Of a stretch of DNA of 64,000 nt, positions 44,712 to 55,887 are shown piece after piece. The DNA is from an uncultured Sphingomonadales bacterium (lineage in GTDB: Bacteria; Pseudomonadota; Alphaproteobacteria; Sphingomonadales; Rhodothalassiaceae), in the NCBI GenBank assembly GCA_947499155.1, contig CANMND010000001.1, forward strand, positions 124,001 through 188,000, read 5' to 3'. The position numbers and the translations under genes were made by a program. The first letter of the stretch is position 1; each line of letters starts with the position of its first letter. The notes beneath the pieces were generated by a model. The model was not told the origin of the DNA. It searched no databases and saw only the letters and a program-made list of their open reading frames with translations.

Positions 44712-46436
44712 TTAACGGTTAGCAAAAGCAGGATAGCGGCGCCTGAATGCAGACGACACAGCCTTGAGGCCCGGCCAAAGCGCCCGCCTGCGCTGTCCTG
44801 GGCGCGACTCCCCTATAAGGCGTGACAGGATGTAAACCGGAATGAGACCTACAATAACAATGGTAAGCGCAGGCGTCGCGGCCTCAGCGAGGCGTTCATC
44901 AGCAGCCAGATTATGGGCTTGAACGGCCAGTGTATCGAAATTGAAGGGGCGCATGATCATGGTAGCGGGCAATTCCTTCATGACTTCGACGAAAACCAGC
45001 AGGAACGCGGTAAATAGCGGCCCCTTCAACAAGGGGCCATGAATCCGCAACAGGGTCTGGAGGCGCCCGACACCAAGAGTTGAAGATGCGGCGTCCATGG
45101 AGGGTGTGATTTTATCCAGACCGGCGCGGGTTGTTTGCTGTGCCAGAGCCAAAAATCTGACCAGATAAGCGAAAACCAGTGCCGTGATTGATCCGGTCAA
45201 CAAGAGCCCGGTTGAATAGTCAAACTGCGCCCGTGTGAGCGAATCAAGCCAGTTATCAAACCAGGCCAGTGGGATAAGCACGCCCACTGCGATAATCGAG
45301 CCGGGTATGGCATATCCAAGTCCTGCAACACGGGCCGTCAGGCGGGTCAGGGGTGTTGCTCCCATACGAACCGCATAGGAAATGAAAACCGCAAGCACAA
45401 CGGCAAGGCAGGCGGTGATGGCCGCAAGGCCAACGGTATTTTCCACCAGTGCCAGATAACGCGCACCAAATTGGGCATCGCCTCCCTTAAAGGCAAGATG
45501 TCCCAGAATGATCGCCGGCAGAACAAATCCCAGGAACAACGGCAGGAAACATGCAGCCGCCGCCAGCCACCCTCGCCAACCTGCAAGACGTTGAATGCCA
45601 AGAGGTCGCACCCTGCGCGAGGTGTCATGATAGCGCGCCTTGCGCCGACTGAGACGCTCCAACAGCATCAAAAGGGCAACAAATCCCAATAGAACACTGG
45701 CAAGCTGGGCCGCCGCTACCCGGTCGCCAAACGAAAACCATGTGCGATAGATGCCGGTGGTAAATGTCTGGACCCCGAAATATGAAACAGCCCCAAAATC
45801 GGCCAATGTTTCCATCAGGGCCAGGGCAACTCCAGCGGCCAGTGCCGGGCGCGCCATCGGCATGGCCACCCTGTAAAAAGCTTTGGAAGGAGAGCAGCCC
45901 AGAGTCCGGCTGGCTTCGACAACACATTCACATTGTGAGATAAAAGCCGCCCGCGCAGCCAGATAGACATAAGGATAAAGCGCCAGAATAAAAACAAGGA
46001 TCGCGCCGCCCAGTGAACGGACTTCTGGAAAATAGAAGTCTCGCGGCCCAAGTCCGGTCAGTGACCGAATCAGGCTCTGGACAGGTCCCGATACCTGCAG
46101 AAAATCTGTATAGGCATAGGCAAGCACATAGGCAGGTACAGCAAGGGGCAAAATGAGCGCCCATTCAAACAAGGCGCGGCCTGGAAAGGCGTTCATGGTG
46201 ACAAGCCATGCAGCACCTGTACCCAAAAGGAAGGTGCCAATCCCCACACCTACAATCAGCCATATGGAATTAATCACATAACGGGGCAGGACTGTTTGCG
46301 CCAGATGGACGAAACTGCCGTCTCCGTGCATAAAAAGATGCGCCAGAACGGTCACGATCGGCAGCCCGACGACCAACAAGACGCATACAAGAATTGCGCC
46401 ATTAAGACTGAAAATTTGCGAAACAGATCGCACCAT
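44712..46436 (-). CDS. Ferric iron ABC transporter permease
   Basis: A 574-residue double permease (FbpB/SfuB type) of about 12 membrane helices in two similar halves. Each half has the EAA-type loop: VEASRTLGCSPSKAFYRVAMPMARPA and MDAASSTLGVGRLQTLLRIHGPLLKG. Start is set at ATG 46436 (CGGAG before it); 46487 is possible. It precedes the binding-protein gene (85 bp) on the same strand. No FbpC ATPase is adjacent, so one must be encoded elsewhere. Confidence 0.93.
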   Translation of the reverse strand: MVRSVSQIFSLNGAILVCVLLVVGLPIVTVLAHLFMHGDGSFVHLAQTVLPRYVINSIWLIVGVGIGTFLLGTGAAWLVTMNAFPGRALFEWALILPLAVPAYVLAYAYTDFLQVSGPVQSLIRSLTGLGPRDFYFPEVRSLGGAILVFILALYPYVYLAARAAFISQCECVVEASRTLGCSPSKAFYRVAMPMARPALAAGVALALMETLADFGAVSYFGVQTFTTGIYRTWFSFGDRVAAAQLASVLLGFVALLMLLERLSRRKARYHDTSRRVRPLGIQRLAGWRGWLAAAACFLPLFLGFVLPAIILGHLAFKGGDAQFGARYLALVENTVGLAAITACLAVVLAVFISYAVRMGATPLTRLTARVAGLGYAIPGSIIAVGVLIPLAWFDNWLDSLTRAQFDYSTGLLLTGSITALVFAYLVRFLALAQQTTRAGLDKITPSMDAASSTLGVGRLQTLLRIHGPLLKGPLFTAFLLVFVEVMKELPATMIMRPFNFDTLAVQAHNLAADERLAEAATPALTIVIVGLIPVYILSRLIGESRPGQRRRALWPGLKAVSSAFRRRYPAFANR

Positions 46437-46659
46437 AAACTCCGTCCAGAATTGGCATGACATTGCCAATAGCCGATTAGCGTACACTCCCCAAGAAGAA
46501 AATGCGACTTACTTGCATATTCAACAACTCATATGTTCTTGTCCGGACACATGATTGCCTTTATGGCCAGCAGATATTCGCCAAGACATAAGGATCCATG
46601 CACGTTCGGCATAATCAACATGGACCTTTTCATCTGCGCTATGGGATGATTAGCCAATC

Positions 46660-48606
46660 ATGACCTCTCATCGTTTGTCCTTGCCTTATGCCTCCCTTGA
46701 CTGGAAGGACGAGACTCCAGTGTCGCGAGTCTGGGATGATGTCTATTTCAGTATTGGCAAGGGCCTTGAGGAAAGCCGCACAGTTTTCCTTGAGGGCAGC
46801 GGCTTGCCCGCTCTGTGGCATGAAGCGCAGTATCTTGTTGTGGGTGAAACAGGCTTTGGAAGCGGCCTTAATTTTCTTGCCCTGTGGCAAGCATGGTCCG
46901 CGGAAAGAGCGACAGCTCAAATTCATTTCATTTCAACAGAATCCCGGCCCATGCGGCCAGAGGATATGGCCCGTGCCCTTAAGCCCTACCCCGAACTTGC
47001 GCGCTTTTCCTCGGCCCTGGTCGCCCAATGGCCGCCTGCTTTTCCCGGCCTTCATCAGTTGATCTTTGAAGGCGGAAAAATTCAGCTTACCCTTTGTTTT
47101 GGTGACGCTTCTACTATGCTGTCCCACCTTGAATGCCAGATGGATGCCTGGTTCCTCGACGGTTTTGCACCAGCCAGAAACCCTGAGATGTGGCAAAAGC
47201 CCCTTTACACGCAGCTTGCCCGCCTCAGCAAACCTGACGCACGCCTCGCAACTTTCACGGCGGCAGGTCATGTCCGCCGCGGTCTTGAAGACGCAGGCTT
47301 TATAATGGAGAAGCGCCCCGGATTCGATGGAAAGCGCGAACGCCTGACAGGCCGCTTCAAGGGCAAGGCCACCACCACTTTATCAGACAATATCGAACCA
47401 TGGTTTGCCATGCCGCCCATATCAGGCGGCCCGGTCGCCATTATTGGGGATGGGATTGCAGCGCACTGGCTGATTGCTGCTTGCCGACAACAGGGTCTGA
47501 ACACGATCCAGATTGCGCAGAAGGATCAGGAGCGTCTGCCTGCTGCCATTTTAACTCCACGCCTGGATCTTGGACCTGGCGCACCGGCGCGACTTGCAAT
47601 CCAAAGTCTGCTGCATTGCTGGCGCGCTTATGATGCGCTTGATATCTGGGCGGGGCCGCGCGGTGTCCTTTGTCCGCTTGTGGGCAAAACCGAACAAAAA
47701 CGAAGTCTGGCCGCCATTGAGGCGCTGAACTGGCCACAGGATCTGCTGCAGCATCTCAGCTCCACTGAGGCCTCAGCCCTGTTAGGCAGTCGCCTTAACA
47801 GCCCTGCCCTTTACTGGCCAAAAGCAGGATGTGTTATCCCGGAACTGGTCATCGAGGCTCTGGGGCGTGCGGACAGCCATATCGAGGCCCGCGCAGACCG
47901 GATCAGGCAATGCCCGGAAGGCTGGCAGGTCCTGAGTGAGGATGGCGTGATAATATCCAGCACTCCCAGCCTCGTGGTGGCCGCAGGGCCAGGAACCCAG
48001 GCCTTGCTTGGGCCTGATATGCCGATGACAGGCTATCGCCACGGCCAGATTGCATGCCTGCCGCCTGCCCATGCGCCTGAGATCGCTCTTGGTCACCGAC
48101 AGTATCTCATCCCCACCCTTAAGCTAAAGCAAGGGGACACACGTATAATGGGCAGCAGTTTCAGAATCGCAGCCGGTCCCAATGACCTTGATTTGGACGA
48201 GGACAAGGCAGCAAACGCCGAGATGACAGCCGCCCTGGGCCACATGGCACCGGATATGCCAATCGGTGAGCCAGTCGATCACTGGTCCGGCCTGCGCCTT
48301 GTCAGCCCTGATCATCAGCCGTTCATGGGACCTGTGATAGACCATGACTGGATTAAACATGCCTACGCACCGGCACGCCTTGATAAACGGCGACGCGATC
48401 TGCCTCCCATGCGCCACAAAAAGGGTCTTTATTTATTGTCAGGACTTGGGGCGCGGGGGTTTCAGACTGCTCCTTTACTGGCGCACAGCCTTGCCTGTCA
48501 GATTGCGGGGCGACCTGCCCCATTGGAGCGAGCGCAAAGACATGCCCTTCACCCTGCACGCATCTTGATGCGGCAGATTATTCGTGGCGAAATTAGCCTG
48601 GACTAA
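46660..48606 (+). CDS. mnmC: Bifunctional tRNA wobble uridine enzyme MnmC
   Basis: A 648-residue two-domain protein. The N-terminal MnmD part (1-240) is a SAM methyltransferase: GETGFGSGLNFLALWQ and DAWFLDGFAPARNPEMW. The C-terminal FAD oxidoreductase part begins with GPVAIIGDGIAAHWLIAACRQQG (the usual GxGxxG ends in Ala) and ends with GARGFQTAPLLAHSLA. Together they finish mnm5s2U at position 34 of tRNAs. No clear ribosome site before the ATG. It may be followed in one transcript by tamA, 54 bp on. Confidence 0.92.
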   Translation: MTSHRLSLPYASLDWKDETPVSRVWDDVYFSIGKGLEESRTVFLEGSGLPALWHEAQYLVVGETGFGSGLNFLALWQAWSAERATAQIHFISTESRPMRPEDMARALKPYPELARFSSALVAQWPPAFPGLHQLIFEGGKIQLTLCFGDASTMLSHLECQMDAWFLDGFAPARNPEMWQKPLYTQLARLSKPDARLATFTAAGHVRRGLEDAGFIMEKRPGFDGKRERLTGRFKGKATTTLSDNIEPWFAMPPISGGPVAIIGDGIAAHWLIAACRQQGLNTIQIAQKDQERLPAAILTPRLDLGPGAPARLAIQSLLHCWRAYDALDIWAGPRGVLCPLVGKTEQKRSLAAIEALNWPQDLLQHLSSTEASALLGSRLNSPALYWPKAGCVIPELVIEALGRADSHIEARADRIRQCPEGWQVLSEDGVIISSTPSLVVAAGPGTQALLGPDMPMTGYRHGQIACLPPAHAPEIALGHRQYLIPTLKLKQGDTRIMGSSFRIAAGPNDLDLDEDKAANAEMTAALGHMAPDMPIGEPVDHWSGLRLVSPDHQPFMGPVIDHDWIKHAYAPARLDKRRRDLPPMRHKKGLYLLSGLGARGFQTAPLLAHSLACQIAGRPAPLERAQRHALHPARILMRQIIRGEISLD

Positions 48607-48660
48607 TATTACTGTGTACAGTTTGTTGAATTGAAGAGCCGGAGATTAAATTCAAATCTT

Positions 48661-50502
48661 ATGAGATCCATCTATTATAATATGGGTCTTCTTTTGTTGT
48701 TGGCGAGCGTTGCATCACCGACTATGGCGCAGACCCCGGCACAAAATGAAAATGACAGTGAAAATCCGGCTGCTAGTTCCGAGGCCGGCATACCCTATGA
48801 TGTGGTCATTGAAGGGGCCAACAGCTCTGTCACAGCCCTATTAAAACGCCTCTCCATTCTGATCCGGGATCAGGGCAAGATCCCTCGTTCCTACGGTATG
48901 CTCTATGCCCGCATCGAACAGGATCTTAAAGCATTTGACCGAGCACTGCGTTCGGAAGGCTATTATGACAGCCACATAACACGCCAGATCGACAGCACGA
49001 AAGACAAGGCCCGGATCACCCTGCGAATTTTCCCCGGTCCGCGCTATATGGTAGAAAGTGTGGATCTGGCCTTCATTGGCGAGCAACCGGATGAGGCCAT
49101 CCAGGACCAACTGCGCACTTTCGTCCGTCTGGATGGTAGCAAGCCCGCACGTGCAGCCGATATCGTCGATGCCGAAGACCGGATCATGCTGGCTTTGCCG
49201 CAATTGGGGTATCCGCTGGCCCGGACTCTGGATCGCCGGGTTGTAATCGACCATGACAGCGATACGGCCCGCATCACCTATCGGATTAATGCAGGCCCCG
49301 CCATTGAGTTTGGCCCAGTCCGCTTTACCGGCGCAAACCGCGTCAAGGAAAACTATCTCAACCGCCTTGTTCCCTGGGAAAGCGGTGATCCCTATGACCA
49401 GTCTCTTGTGGAACAGTTCCGTCGGACTCTGATCGCCACACGCCTGTTTGGCAGCGTACGGATCGGCTTTGCCGAAGATGTCGCCATTATGCGTGAGGCA
49501 AGCGGGACAATTGCGCCTGAGCTTCTCTTTGACCTCACGGAAGCCAGCCAACGCAGCATTTCGCTTGGTGCAGGATATTCTACCGGGGAAGGCTTTGGTG
49601 CTGGCGTCACATGGGAACATGACAATCTGTTTGGTGCACAAGAACGCCTGACTGTCACTTTGACTGCCGCCGAAATCAGGCAGGCCCTCACCGCCGACCT
49701 GCGCAAGCCCAATTTTCGCAGGCGTGACCAGGCCTTGATACTTGGCGTTGGCGTCGTACGGGATGATACCGATGCCTTTGAAAGCCTTGAACTGGGTGGT
49801 CGTGCGGGAATTGAACGCGTTATCGGTCGTTTCTGGAACTTTGGAGCAACGATTGAAGCAGGCTTTACCGATGTTCGCGAAGGCGATGAAAGACGCACAT
49901 TCCTGCTGTGGGCCATGCCACTTAGTGCTGCGTTTGACAACCGCGATGATCTGCTGAATCCGACAGAAGGTATCTATGTACGGGCAGCCGTTACGCCGCA
50001 TCTGGCAGAACAAAGCGGTTTTTTCAGCTTTTACAAGTCAGAAATAGCAGCAAGCACATATCAGGCCCTGGATAATAACGATGATATCGTTTTGGCTGCA
50101 CGCGTAGCTTTTGGCTCGATCCAGGGGGCAAAAACCGCACGCCTGCCAGCCAGCCGCCGCTTTTATGCCGGTGGTGGTGGATCAGTGCGCGGTTTTGGTT
50201 TCCAGAATGTGGGCCCATTTGATGAATTCGGTGATCCAGCAGGCGGACGGTCACTGTTTGAAGGGTCGTTTGAAGCCCGGTTCAAGCTCAGCTCAACCAT
50301 AGGAATTGTCCCCTTTGTCGATGTGGGTGAAGTGACCGATGACAAACTGCCCCGGTTCGACAGTCTGCGTTGGGGGGCAGGCCTTGGGTTTCGCTATTAT
50401 ACGTCCTTTGCACCCATCAGAATCGACCTTGCGACGCCCATTAACCGCAGGCCTGGCGAAAGCCGCATTCAGTTCTACATCAGCATAGGGCAAAACTTTT
50501 GA
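48661..50502 (+). CDS. tamA: TamA outer-membrane translocation/assembly module protein
   Basis: A 613-residue Omp85 protein: signal peptide (ending SPTMAQ), three POTRA domains (about 40-250), and a 16-strand barrel with the lid-lock motif VRGFGFQNVGP and terminal Phe (IGQNF). TamA with TamB helps move lipids or autotransporters to the outer membrane. The start is uncertain: ATG 48661 is used, TTG 48631 or ATG 48682 are possible. The stop overlaps the tamB start (TTGA). Confidence 0.92.
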   Translation: MRSIYYNMGLLLLLASVASPTMAQTPAQNENDSENPAASSEAGIPYDVVIEGANSSVTALLKRLSILIRDQGKIPRSYGMLYARIEQDLKAFDRALRSEGYYDSHITRQIDSTKDKARITLRIFPGPRYMVESVDLAFIGEQPDEAIQDQLRTFVRLDGSKPARAADIVDAEDRIMLALPQLGYPLARTLDRRVVIDHDSDTARITYRINAGPAIEFGPVRFTGANRVKENYLNRLVPWESGDPYDQSLVEQFRRTLIATRLFGSVRIGFAEDVAIMREASGTIAPELLFDLTEASQRSISLGAGYSTGEGFGAGVTWEHDNLFGAQERLTVTLTAAEIRQALTADLRKPNFRRRDQALILGVGVVRDDTDAFESLELGGRAGIERVIGRFWNFGATIEAGFTDVREGDERRTFLLWAMPLSAAFDNRDDLLNPTEGIYVRAAVTPHLAEQSGFFSFYKSEIAASTYQALDNNDDIVLAARVAFGSIQGAKTARLPASRRFYAGGGGSVRGFGFQNVGPFDEFGDPAGGRSLFEGSFEARFKLSSTIGIVPFVDVGEVTDDKLPRFDSLRWGAGLGFRYYTSFAPIRIDLATPINRRPGESRIQFYISIGQNF

Positions 50503-53500
50503 CCGATCAGCCAGGGACAGATACACAACAACCCAAACGCCGTTGGTGGCGTGTAATCGTGCTTGGTCTTGGCGGCCTTGTCATACTTTCCATTGCCCTT
50601 GCCGCAATCGGCCTCGCCTTCCTTGACAGCGCGCCCGGCAAACGCTGGCTCACTACATTCGTCAATAACCAACTGGAGGCTGAAGGTATAAAAATCAGCC
50701 GACTTAAAGGGGCGCTTTATTCCGAATTGCGTAGCGATGAAGTCATTTTTTCTGATGAAGACGGGCCTTATCTGCGTTTGCAGGATATGCATATATCCTG
50801 GAAAGCTATCGCCCTGATCAAAACCCGTCTTGAAATCAAGACACTGACAATTGAGGAAGCACATCTGCTGCGCTTGCCGCAGGGCGAGGACCCAAAGCCC
50901 ACATCATCATCAGCCATAAAACGCCCCACATTACCTAAGCTACCTGTGGATATAGCCATCACAGGGCTGGCGGTGCCCCAGATCATAATCGCCGATGACA
51001 TATGGGATGTCGGCGCAACATTGTCCGCCAGTGCTCAATCCGTCTATCTGGGATCACATGTTGCCAGCCTTGATGCCGTCCTCACAAGACTTGATGATGC
51101 GGAAAAAGACGCAATATCCGTGGAGCTTGATTATCACGAGACAGGGGGAAGACTGGCGCTTGCCCTTAATATTTCTGGCGCTTCCGGTGGCCTTATCACG
51201 TCTGTCCTCTCAGCGCAGAAAGACGAAGATTTCAGTCTTAGGCTCAAAGGGGATGGTCCGCTTGATGCCTGGTCGGGCAGCCTTTTAACCCAACTGGGTG
51301 AACGGCTTCAGTTTGACGGGACACTCGCAACGTCCGGGACCCGTCTTTCGGTTCAAGGCAAAGCTCGCCAATCCGGGTTTTTGCCCGCACCTTATGCTGC
51401 ACTTCTTGAACCGGAAACAAACCTGTCGCTGGAAGCCGACATCAACAACCCCGACAAATTGCCGCTTGTCCTCTCCGCCACCAGCCCTGCAGGCCATATC
51501 CATCTTGACGGTATTCTTGCGCCAGAAAATGCCGAGAATCTCGCCCTTGATTATGAGATATCCCTTGATGATCCGAGCCGGATTTCTGAGCTTACAGATA
51601 GTATTTCCTTAAAATCTGCCAGCCTCAAAGGTACCATCAACGGCACTGTGGACGCCCTTCGGCTGAGGGGCGCTCTCCACCTGGAATCGCCCGCCCTTAA
51701 TGACATAGGCAATGCCGCAAATATCACCGCAGATATCACAGCAAGACGTGATGGACCGGTCATAACAGCCTCCATCACCAGCAAAGCAGACGGCATTGCC
51801 ATCAATGAACTCGGCCCGTTCCCAGTCGGACTGACTGTTACCGCACGCTATAATGAAACGGATAAAAAGCTGACCCTTGATCAGGTGCAAGCCACCCTTC
51901 CCGGTGCTATTGTCACATCGAAAGGCTGGCTGTCTTTGGAAAGTGAAATGCTGGCACTTGAAGCCGGTCTTGTTATCAAGGAGTTGGGAGACCTTCCTTA
52001 TCCTCTCCCTGCCACAGGGGCCATTCAGGCGGCTATTATTCTGGAGAAACAGCCCACTGACGGACGCCTTGTGTTTGATATCACAGTCGATGGCACGGAC
52101 ATGTCCGCTGATGATGAAACCGTCAATGCCCTGCTTGGACCCAGTCCACATATGGACCTAGTGGCGATTCTGGAGCCTGACAGTCAACGCCTTAGCGTCA
52201 ATAAAATGTCCCTTGATACAATGGGCCTCACTCTTGAAGCCGCTGGCAATGCTGTGCTTGACGGCAGCGCAGTCGCACTTGACTATGCCTTGCGACTCCA
52301 TGATCTGGCACAAATTACGGGCGATATTCCGCTGGTTGTCGCAGGCGGCCTTACCCTTACAGGCACCCTGTCCGGCCCTGCCGATGCCCTGACTGTCACC
52401 ACTGAAAGCCGAATTGACCAGATTGATATCCAGAACGTCCCCTTGCGAAATATCCATCTCACGGCGGAGGCAAAAGGACTGAGAGACGACACACCATCCG
52501 TCACTCTGGGGGCTGATGCCCAAAGCCGGTTCGGCCCTCTGCATCTCGAAGCACAGGCAATGATGGCAAAAGACGGCGCTATATCGCTTCCCGCCTTTCT
52601 GATGAGCATTGGAGCCGCACGGTTAGATGGCGCACTGGAGAGATCAGCCGATGGTCTGATTACAGGAGCGATCACCGGCACATCGGGCAGTCTTGCTGAA
52701 CTAGCCGAAGGTGCCAGAACGGGCATTCGGGGTGATCTCAGCCTTGATGCCCGGCTTGATGCCGAAAATGGCATACAGCGGATCCGGGCAGATATCGATG
52801 CCAATAAGCTCGTGCTTCCCATGGGTAACAGCGAATTGCTGGAAATGGAAAGTCTCCATCTTACGTCTGATTTACAGTTGACCGATGACCTGCCCCTTGG
52901 CCAGGCCCAACTGGAAATGACGGACATGAGAATGGGGTTTACCCGTCTCACGCAGATTGTGCTCACCGCCGATGGGCGCCAGGATACACTCCGTATAAAA
53001 GGTCAAGCTGACGGCGACTGGCGCGGCGCCCTTGCCCTTGAAGGCGGCCTTGTGTGGCAGGTGCAAGATGTGGGACAGGCCCTTCTGTCTCTTGATTTGG
53101 ATGGCACCTTGTTTGGCCAGATTATCGAGACACCTGAACCGATCACCACCCGCATGGATGAAGAAAGCTGGCAGCTTGAACCATTTCGCCTGACAGTCGC
53201 CAATGGCCACATTGATGGGCATGCTGGAAAAGAAGCAGACCGAATATCCGTTTCCCTGTCGCTTGATAGTCTGCCACTGGAACTGGTGAACATCATGGCA
53301 CCCCGCCTACTTCCCACCGGGACGCTATCGGCCGAGCTTGCCATTTTACAAACCGGCCAAGCCGTTGAAGCGAGCCTTGATGCCGTACTGGACAATGTAG
53401 CCCCGGCCCAAGCGGGTTTTGCACAAACACCGCCCATGACAGCGCAATTGGCAGCCCGTCTGGCCGACCAGCGCCTGACTGCGACCGGCTCTGCCACAGC

Positions 53501-54884
53501 AAAGGATGCCCTTCAGGCGGATTACACACTGGACCTGCCTTTAAGGGTCGATCTTCTGGAAGGCACATTCAACCTTATGGAAGAAGAGCCGTTAAACGGA
53601 GAGGTCGCATGGAACGGCGCACTGGCACCCCTGTTCATGGTTTTCAATCTTCCCCGCCATGAAGCCAGCGGTGACCTTAATGCGGACATGATCTTGTCGG
53701 GAACCATGAAAGATCCGCAAGTCAATGGAACAGTAGCACTTCGCGATGTGCGTTATGGACATCTGGACAGCGGATTTGTTGCAACCAATCTTGCCCTTGA
53801 TGCCCGTCTCAACAATCGCCGCCTCGTCATTGAAAGCCTGACAGGAGCCGATGGCAATAGCGGTACGCTAAAGGGCGAAGGCTGGGCAGAACTGACCGAG
53901 ACCGGAGCACTTCTCGCTGATATCGGCCTCAATCTCGAAGGCGTGACAGTTACACGCCGCGTTGATGTCACAGCCGTCACATCTGCCGATCTGCGCCTGC
54001 AACTGAATGAAAAAGATATGCGCGCATCCGGGACACTCTCACCGGACCGGGCAGATGTGGATATTGGGCGATCCGTCCCCAGCGACATTGTAACCATCGA
54101 AGTGGTTGAACTGCGTACGACAGAAGACGGCAACTCCATGCCCGCAGGCAAAAAAGATCGCCCCAATGACATTCCGTTTTTACTGGATTTCAAGGTCGAT
54201 GCCCCACGCCGTATCTTCGTCCGTGGTCGCGGCCTTGATTCTGAATGGGAAGCCCATCTGGTTATAAAGGGGACTGCGAACGCCCCGACCTTATCTGGCA
54301 CGGCTGGCCTGCTGAAGGGATCATTTGATTTCGCGGGCCGTCGCTTTACGCTTGATGGTGGGCAGATCATCTTCACCGGGGCCAGGAAAATAGACCCTTT
54401 GCTGGATATCAAGGCCCGAGAACAAATGAACGGTCATGATGTGACTTTGGCCTTGACCGGCCCCCTGTCAAAGCCTTCCATCAACCTTTCATCATCGCCC
54501 CCTTTGCCGGAAGATGAAATCCTGTCGCGTCTTTTGTTTGGTGAATCGGTCGCTGACCTGTCACCTTTGCAAGCCGTTCAGCTTGCATCTGCCCTCAGCA
54601 CATTGTCCGGGGGAGGTGGTCTTGATCTTGTGGGGGCGACGCGTTCAGTCCTTGGTCTGGACCGGCTTAATATCGACATGCCCGGTGATGATGCGGCAGG
54701 CACCCGTATTACCGGTGGAAAATATCTCACCGATGACGTCTATTTCGAAGTATCAACAGAAACCGGTTCGGGGATAACAAGAGGAACACTGGAATGGTCC
54801 CTTACCAAAAGCCTGAGTCTTAGAAGCCGTATGAGTTCAAGCCAGGATAACTCAATCACCTTGCGCTGGTCCTGGCGTTACTGA
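50499..54884 (+). CDS. tamB: TamB translocation/assembly module protein
   Basis: A 1461-residue AsmA-like bridge protein. Near the N terminus there is one membrane helix (about 18-43, [20 protein letters not shown] in part), then a very long beta-taco of repeats typical of DUF490, ending in the conserved C-terminal domain ([68 protein letters not shown]). It starts with TTG overlapping the tamA stop. It binds TamA at the outer membrane and may be a lipid conduit. Confidence 0.94.
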   Translation: MTDQPGTDTQQPKRRWWRVIVLGLGGLVILSIALAAIGLAFLDSAPGKRWLTTFVNNQLEAEGIKISRLKGALYSELRSDEVIFSDEDGPYLRLQDMHISWKAIALIKTRLEIKTLTIEEAHLLRLPQGEDPKPTSSSAIKRPTLPKLPVDIAITGLAVPQIIIADDIWDVGATLSASAQSVYLGSHVASLDAVLTRLDDAEKDAISVELDYHETGGRLALALNISGASGGLITSVLSAQKDEDFSLRLKGDGPLDAWSGSLLTQLGERLQFDGTLATSGTRLSVQGKARQSGFLPAPYAALLEPETNLSLEADINNPDKLPLVLSATSPAGHIHLDGILAPENAENLALDYEISLDDPSRISELTDSISLKSASLKGTINGTVDALRLRGALHLESPALNDIGNAANITADITARRDGPVITASITSKADGIAINELGPFPVGLTVTARYNETDKKLTLDQVQATLPGAIVTSKGWLSLESEMLALEAGLVIKELGDLPYPLPATGAIQAAIILEKQPTDGRLVFDITVDGTDMSADDETVNALLGPSPHMDLVAILEPDSQRLSVNKMSLDTMGLTLEAAGNAVLDGSAVALDYALRLHDLAQITGDIPLVVAGGLTLTGTLSGPADALTVTTESRIDQIDIQNVPLRNIHLTAEAKGLRDDTPSVTLGADAQSRFGPLHLEAQAMMAKDGAISLPAFLMSIGAARLDGALERSADGLITGAITGTSGSLAELAEGARTGIRGDLSLDARLDAENGIQRIRADIDANKLVLPMGNSELLEMESLHLTSDLQLTDDLPLGQAQLEMTDMRMGFTRLTQIVLTADGRQDTLRIKGQADGDWRGALALEGGLVWQVQDVGQALLSLDLDGTLFGQIIETPEPITTRMDEESWQLEPFRLTVANGHIDGHAGKEADRISVSLSLDSLPLELVNIMAPRLLPTGTLSAELAILQTGQAVEASLDAVLDNVAPAQAGFAQTPPMTAQLAARLADQRLTATGSATAKDALQADYTLDLPLRVDLLEGTFNLMEEEPLNGEVAWNGALAPLFMVFNLPRHEASGDLNADMILSGTMKDPQVNGTVALRDVRYGHLDSGFVATNLALDARLNNRRLVIESLTGADGNSGTLKGEGWAELTETGALLADIGLNLEGVTVTRRVDVTAVTSADLRLQLNEKDMRASGTLSPDRADVDIGRSVPSDIVTIEVVELRTTEDGNSMPAGKKDRPNDIPFLLDFKVDAPRRIFVRGRGLDSEWEAHLVIKGTANAPTLSGTAGLLKGSFDFAGRRFTLDGGQIIFTGARKIDPLLDIKAREQMNGHDVTLALTGPLSKPSINLSSSPPLPEDEILSRLLFGESVADLSPLQAVQLASALSTLSGGGGLDLVGATRSVLGLDRLNIDMPGDDAAGTRITGGKYLTDDVYFEVSTETGSGITRGTLEWSLTKSLSLRSRMSSSQDNSITLRWSWRY

Positions 54885-54955
54885 CTGACACTGCCATATG
54901 CAGGGGCCGTCTAGGATACCATTTAATCACACTATCAGTTTTGTGGAGACACGCG

Positions 54956-55861
54956 ATGCGTATCGCACTTCTGGCACGAAATCCGTCTCTTTACTCCCAC
55001 CAGCGCCTCATGGAGGCTGCTCGCCACCGTGGTCATGAGATAAACTGGGTCGACACCATGAAAGTCTATCTCAAAATGGGCGAAGACCGACCCGAGATGC
55101 GCTATAAGGGCGAAGAAATGCCCAACTATGATGCCGTCATCCCGCGTATTGGCGCATCCATCACCTTCTTTGGAACGGCAGTCTTGCGCCAGTTCGAAGT
55201 AATGGGAGTATATCCTCTCAACGAATCGGTCGCTATTTCACGCTCGCGGGACAAATTGCGCTCGATGCAGCTTTTGTCACGGCGCGGGGTGAAACTGCCA
55301 GTAACAGGTGTTGCCAATGGCACCCGCCAGACAGAAGATCTGATTCATATGATGGGTGGACCACCTCTGGTCATCAAACTGGTGGAAGGAACCCAGGGCG
55401 TGGGCGTGGTGCTGGGGGATACCATGCCAGCGGTGAAAAGCATGATAAACGCTTTTGCAGGACTTGAGGCCCATATTCTGGTTCAGGAATTTATCAAGGA
55501 AGCAGGAAATGAAGATATCCGGTGCCTTGTTGTTGGCGAAAAAGTGATCGCTTCCATGCGTCGCAAGGGGCCAGAAGGTGACTTCCGCTCAAATCTCCAC
55601 CGTGGCGGCTCCGCGCACAAAGTCAAAATTACGCCAGAAGAACGGGCAACAGCCGTCAAGGCGGCAAAGGTCATGGGCCTCAATGTTTGTGGTGTAGATA
55701 TGCTAAGGTCTGATCGTGGGCCATTGGTGATGGAAGTGAACTCCTCACCGGGGCTTGAGGGCATCGAAAAGGCAACAGGTCTCGATCTCGCAGAGAAAAT
55801 TATCATATTCCTGGAAAAGAATGCTCGTCCGCACCGGACCCGCACCAAGGGTCATGGATAG
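54956..55861 (+). CDS. RimK family ATP-grasp glutamate ligase
   Basis: A 301-residue ATP-grasp ligase: [28 protein letters not shown] in outline (start [13 protein letters not shown]), [55 protein letters not shown], and [17 protein letters not shown]. RimK adds glutamates to ribosomal protein S6 or other acceptors. GTGGAG precedes the ATG by seven bases. It is followed by an aspartoacylase-like gene (26 bp), a common pairing. Confidence 0.93.
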   Translation: MRIALLARNPSLYSHQRLMEAARHRGHEINWVDTMKVYLKMGEDRPEMRYKGEEMPNYDAVIPRIGASITFFGTAVLRQFEVMGVYPLNESVAISRSRDKLRSMQLLSRRGVKLPVTGVANGTRQTEDLIHMMGGPPLVIKLVEGTQGVGVVLGDTMPAVKSMINAFAGLEAHILVQEFIKEAGNEDIRCLVVGEKVIASMRRKGPEGDFRSNLHRGGSAHKVKITPEERATAVKAAKVMGLNVCGVDMLRSDRGPLVMEVNSSPGLEGIEKATGLDLAEKIIIFLEKNARPHRTRTKGHG

Positions 55862-55887
55862 GCCAAGTTGGGATAGGATCACATCAT

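Noticed and set aside
48841-50013. 390-codon minus-strand frame inside tamA
   Set aside because: A long shadow frame from codon bias; it lies wholly opposite the well-supported Omp85 gene.
53753-54412. 219-codon minus-strand frame inside tamB (and another at 52283-52966)
   Set aside because: Ser/Arg/Pro-rich antisense of the conserved TamB domain; no family match.
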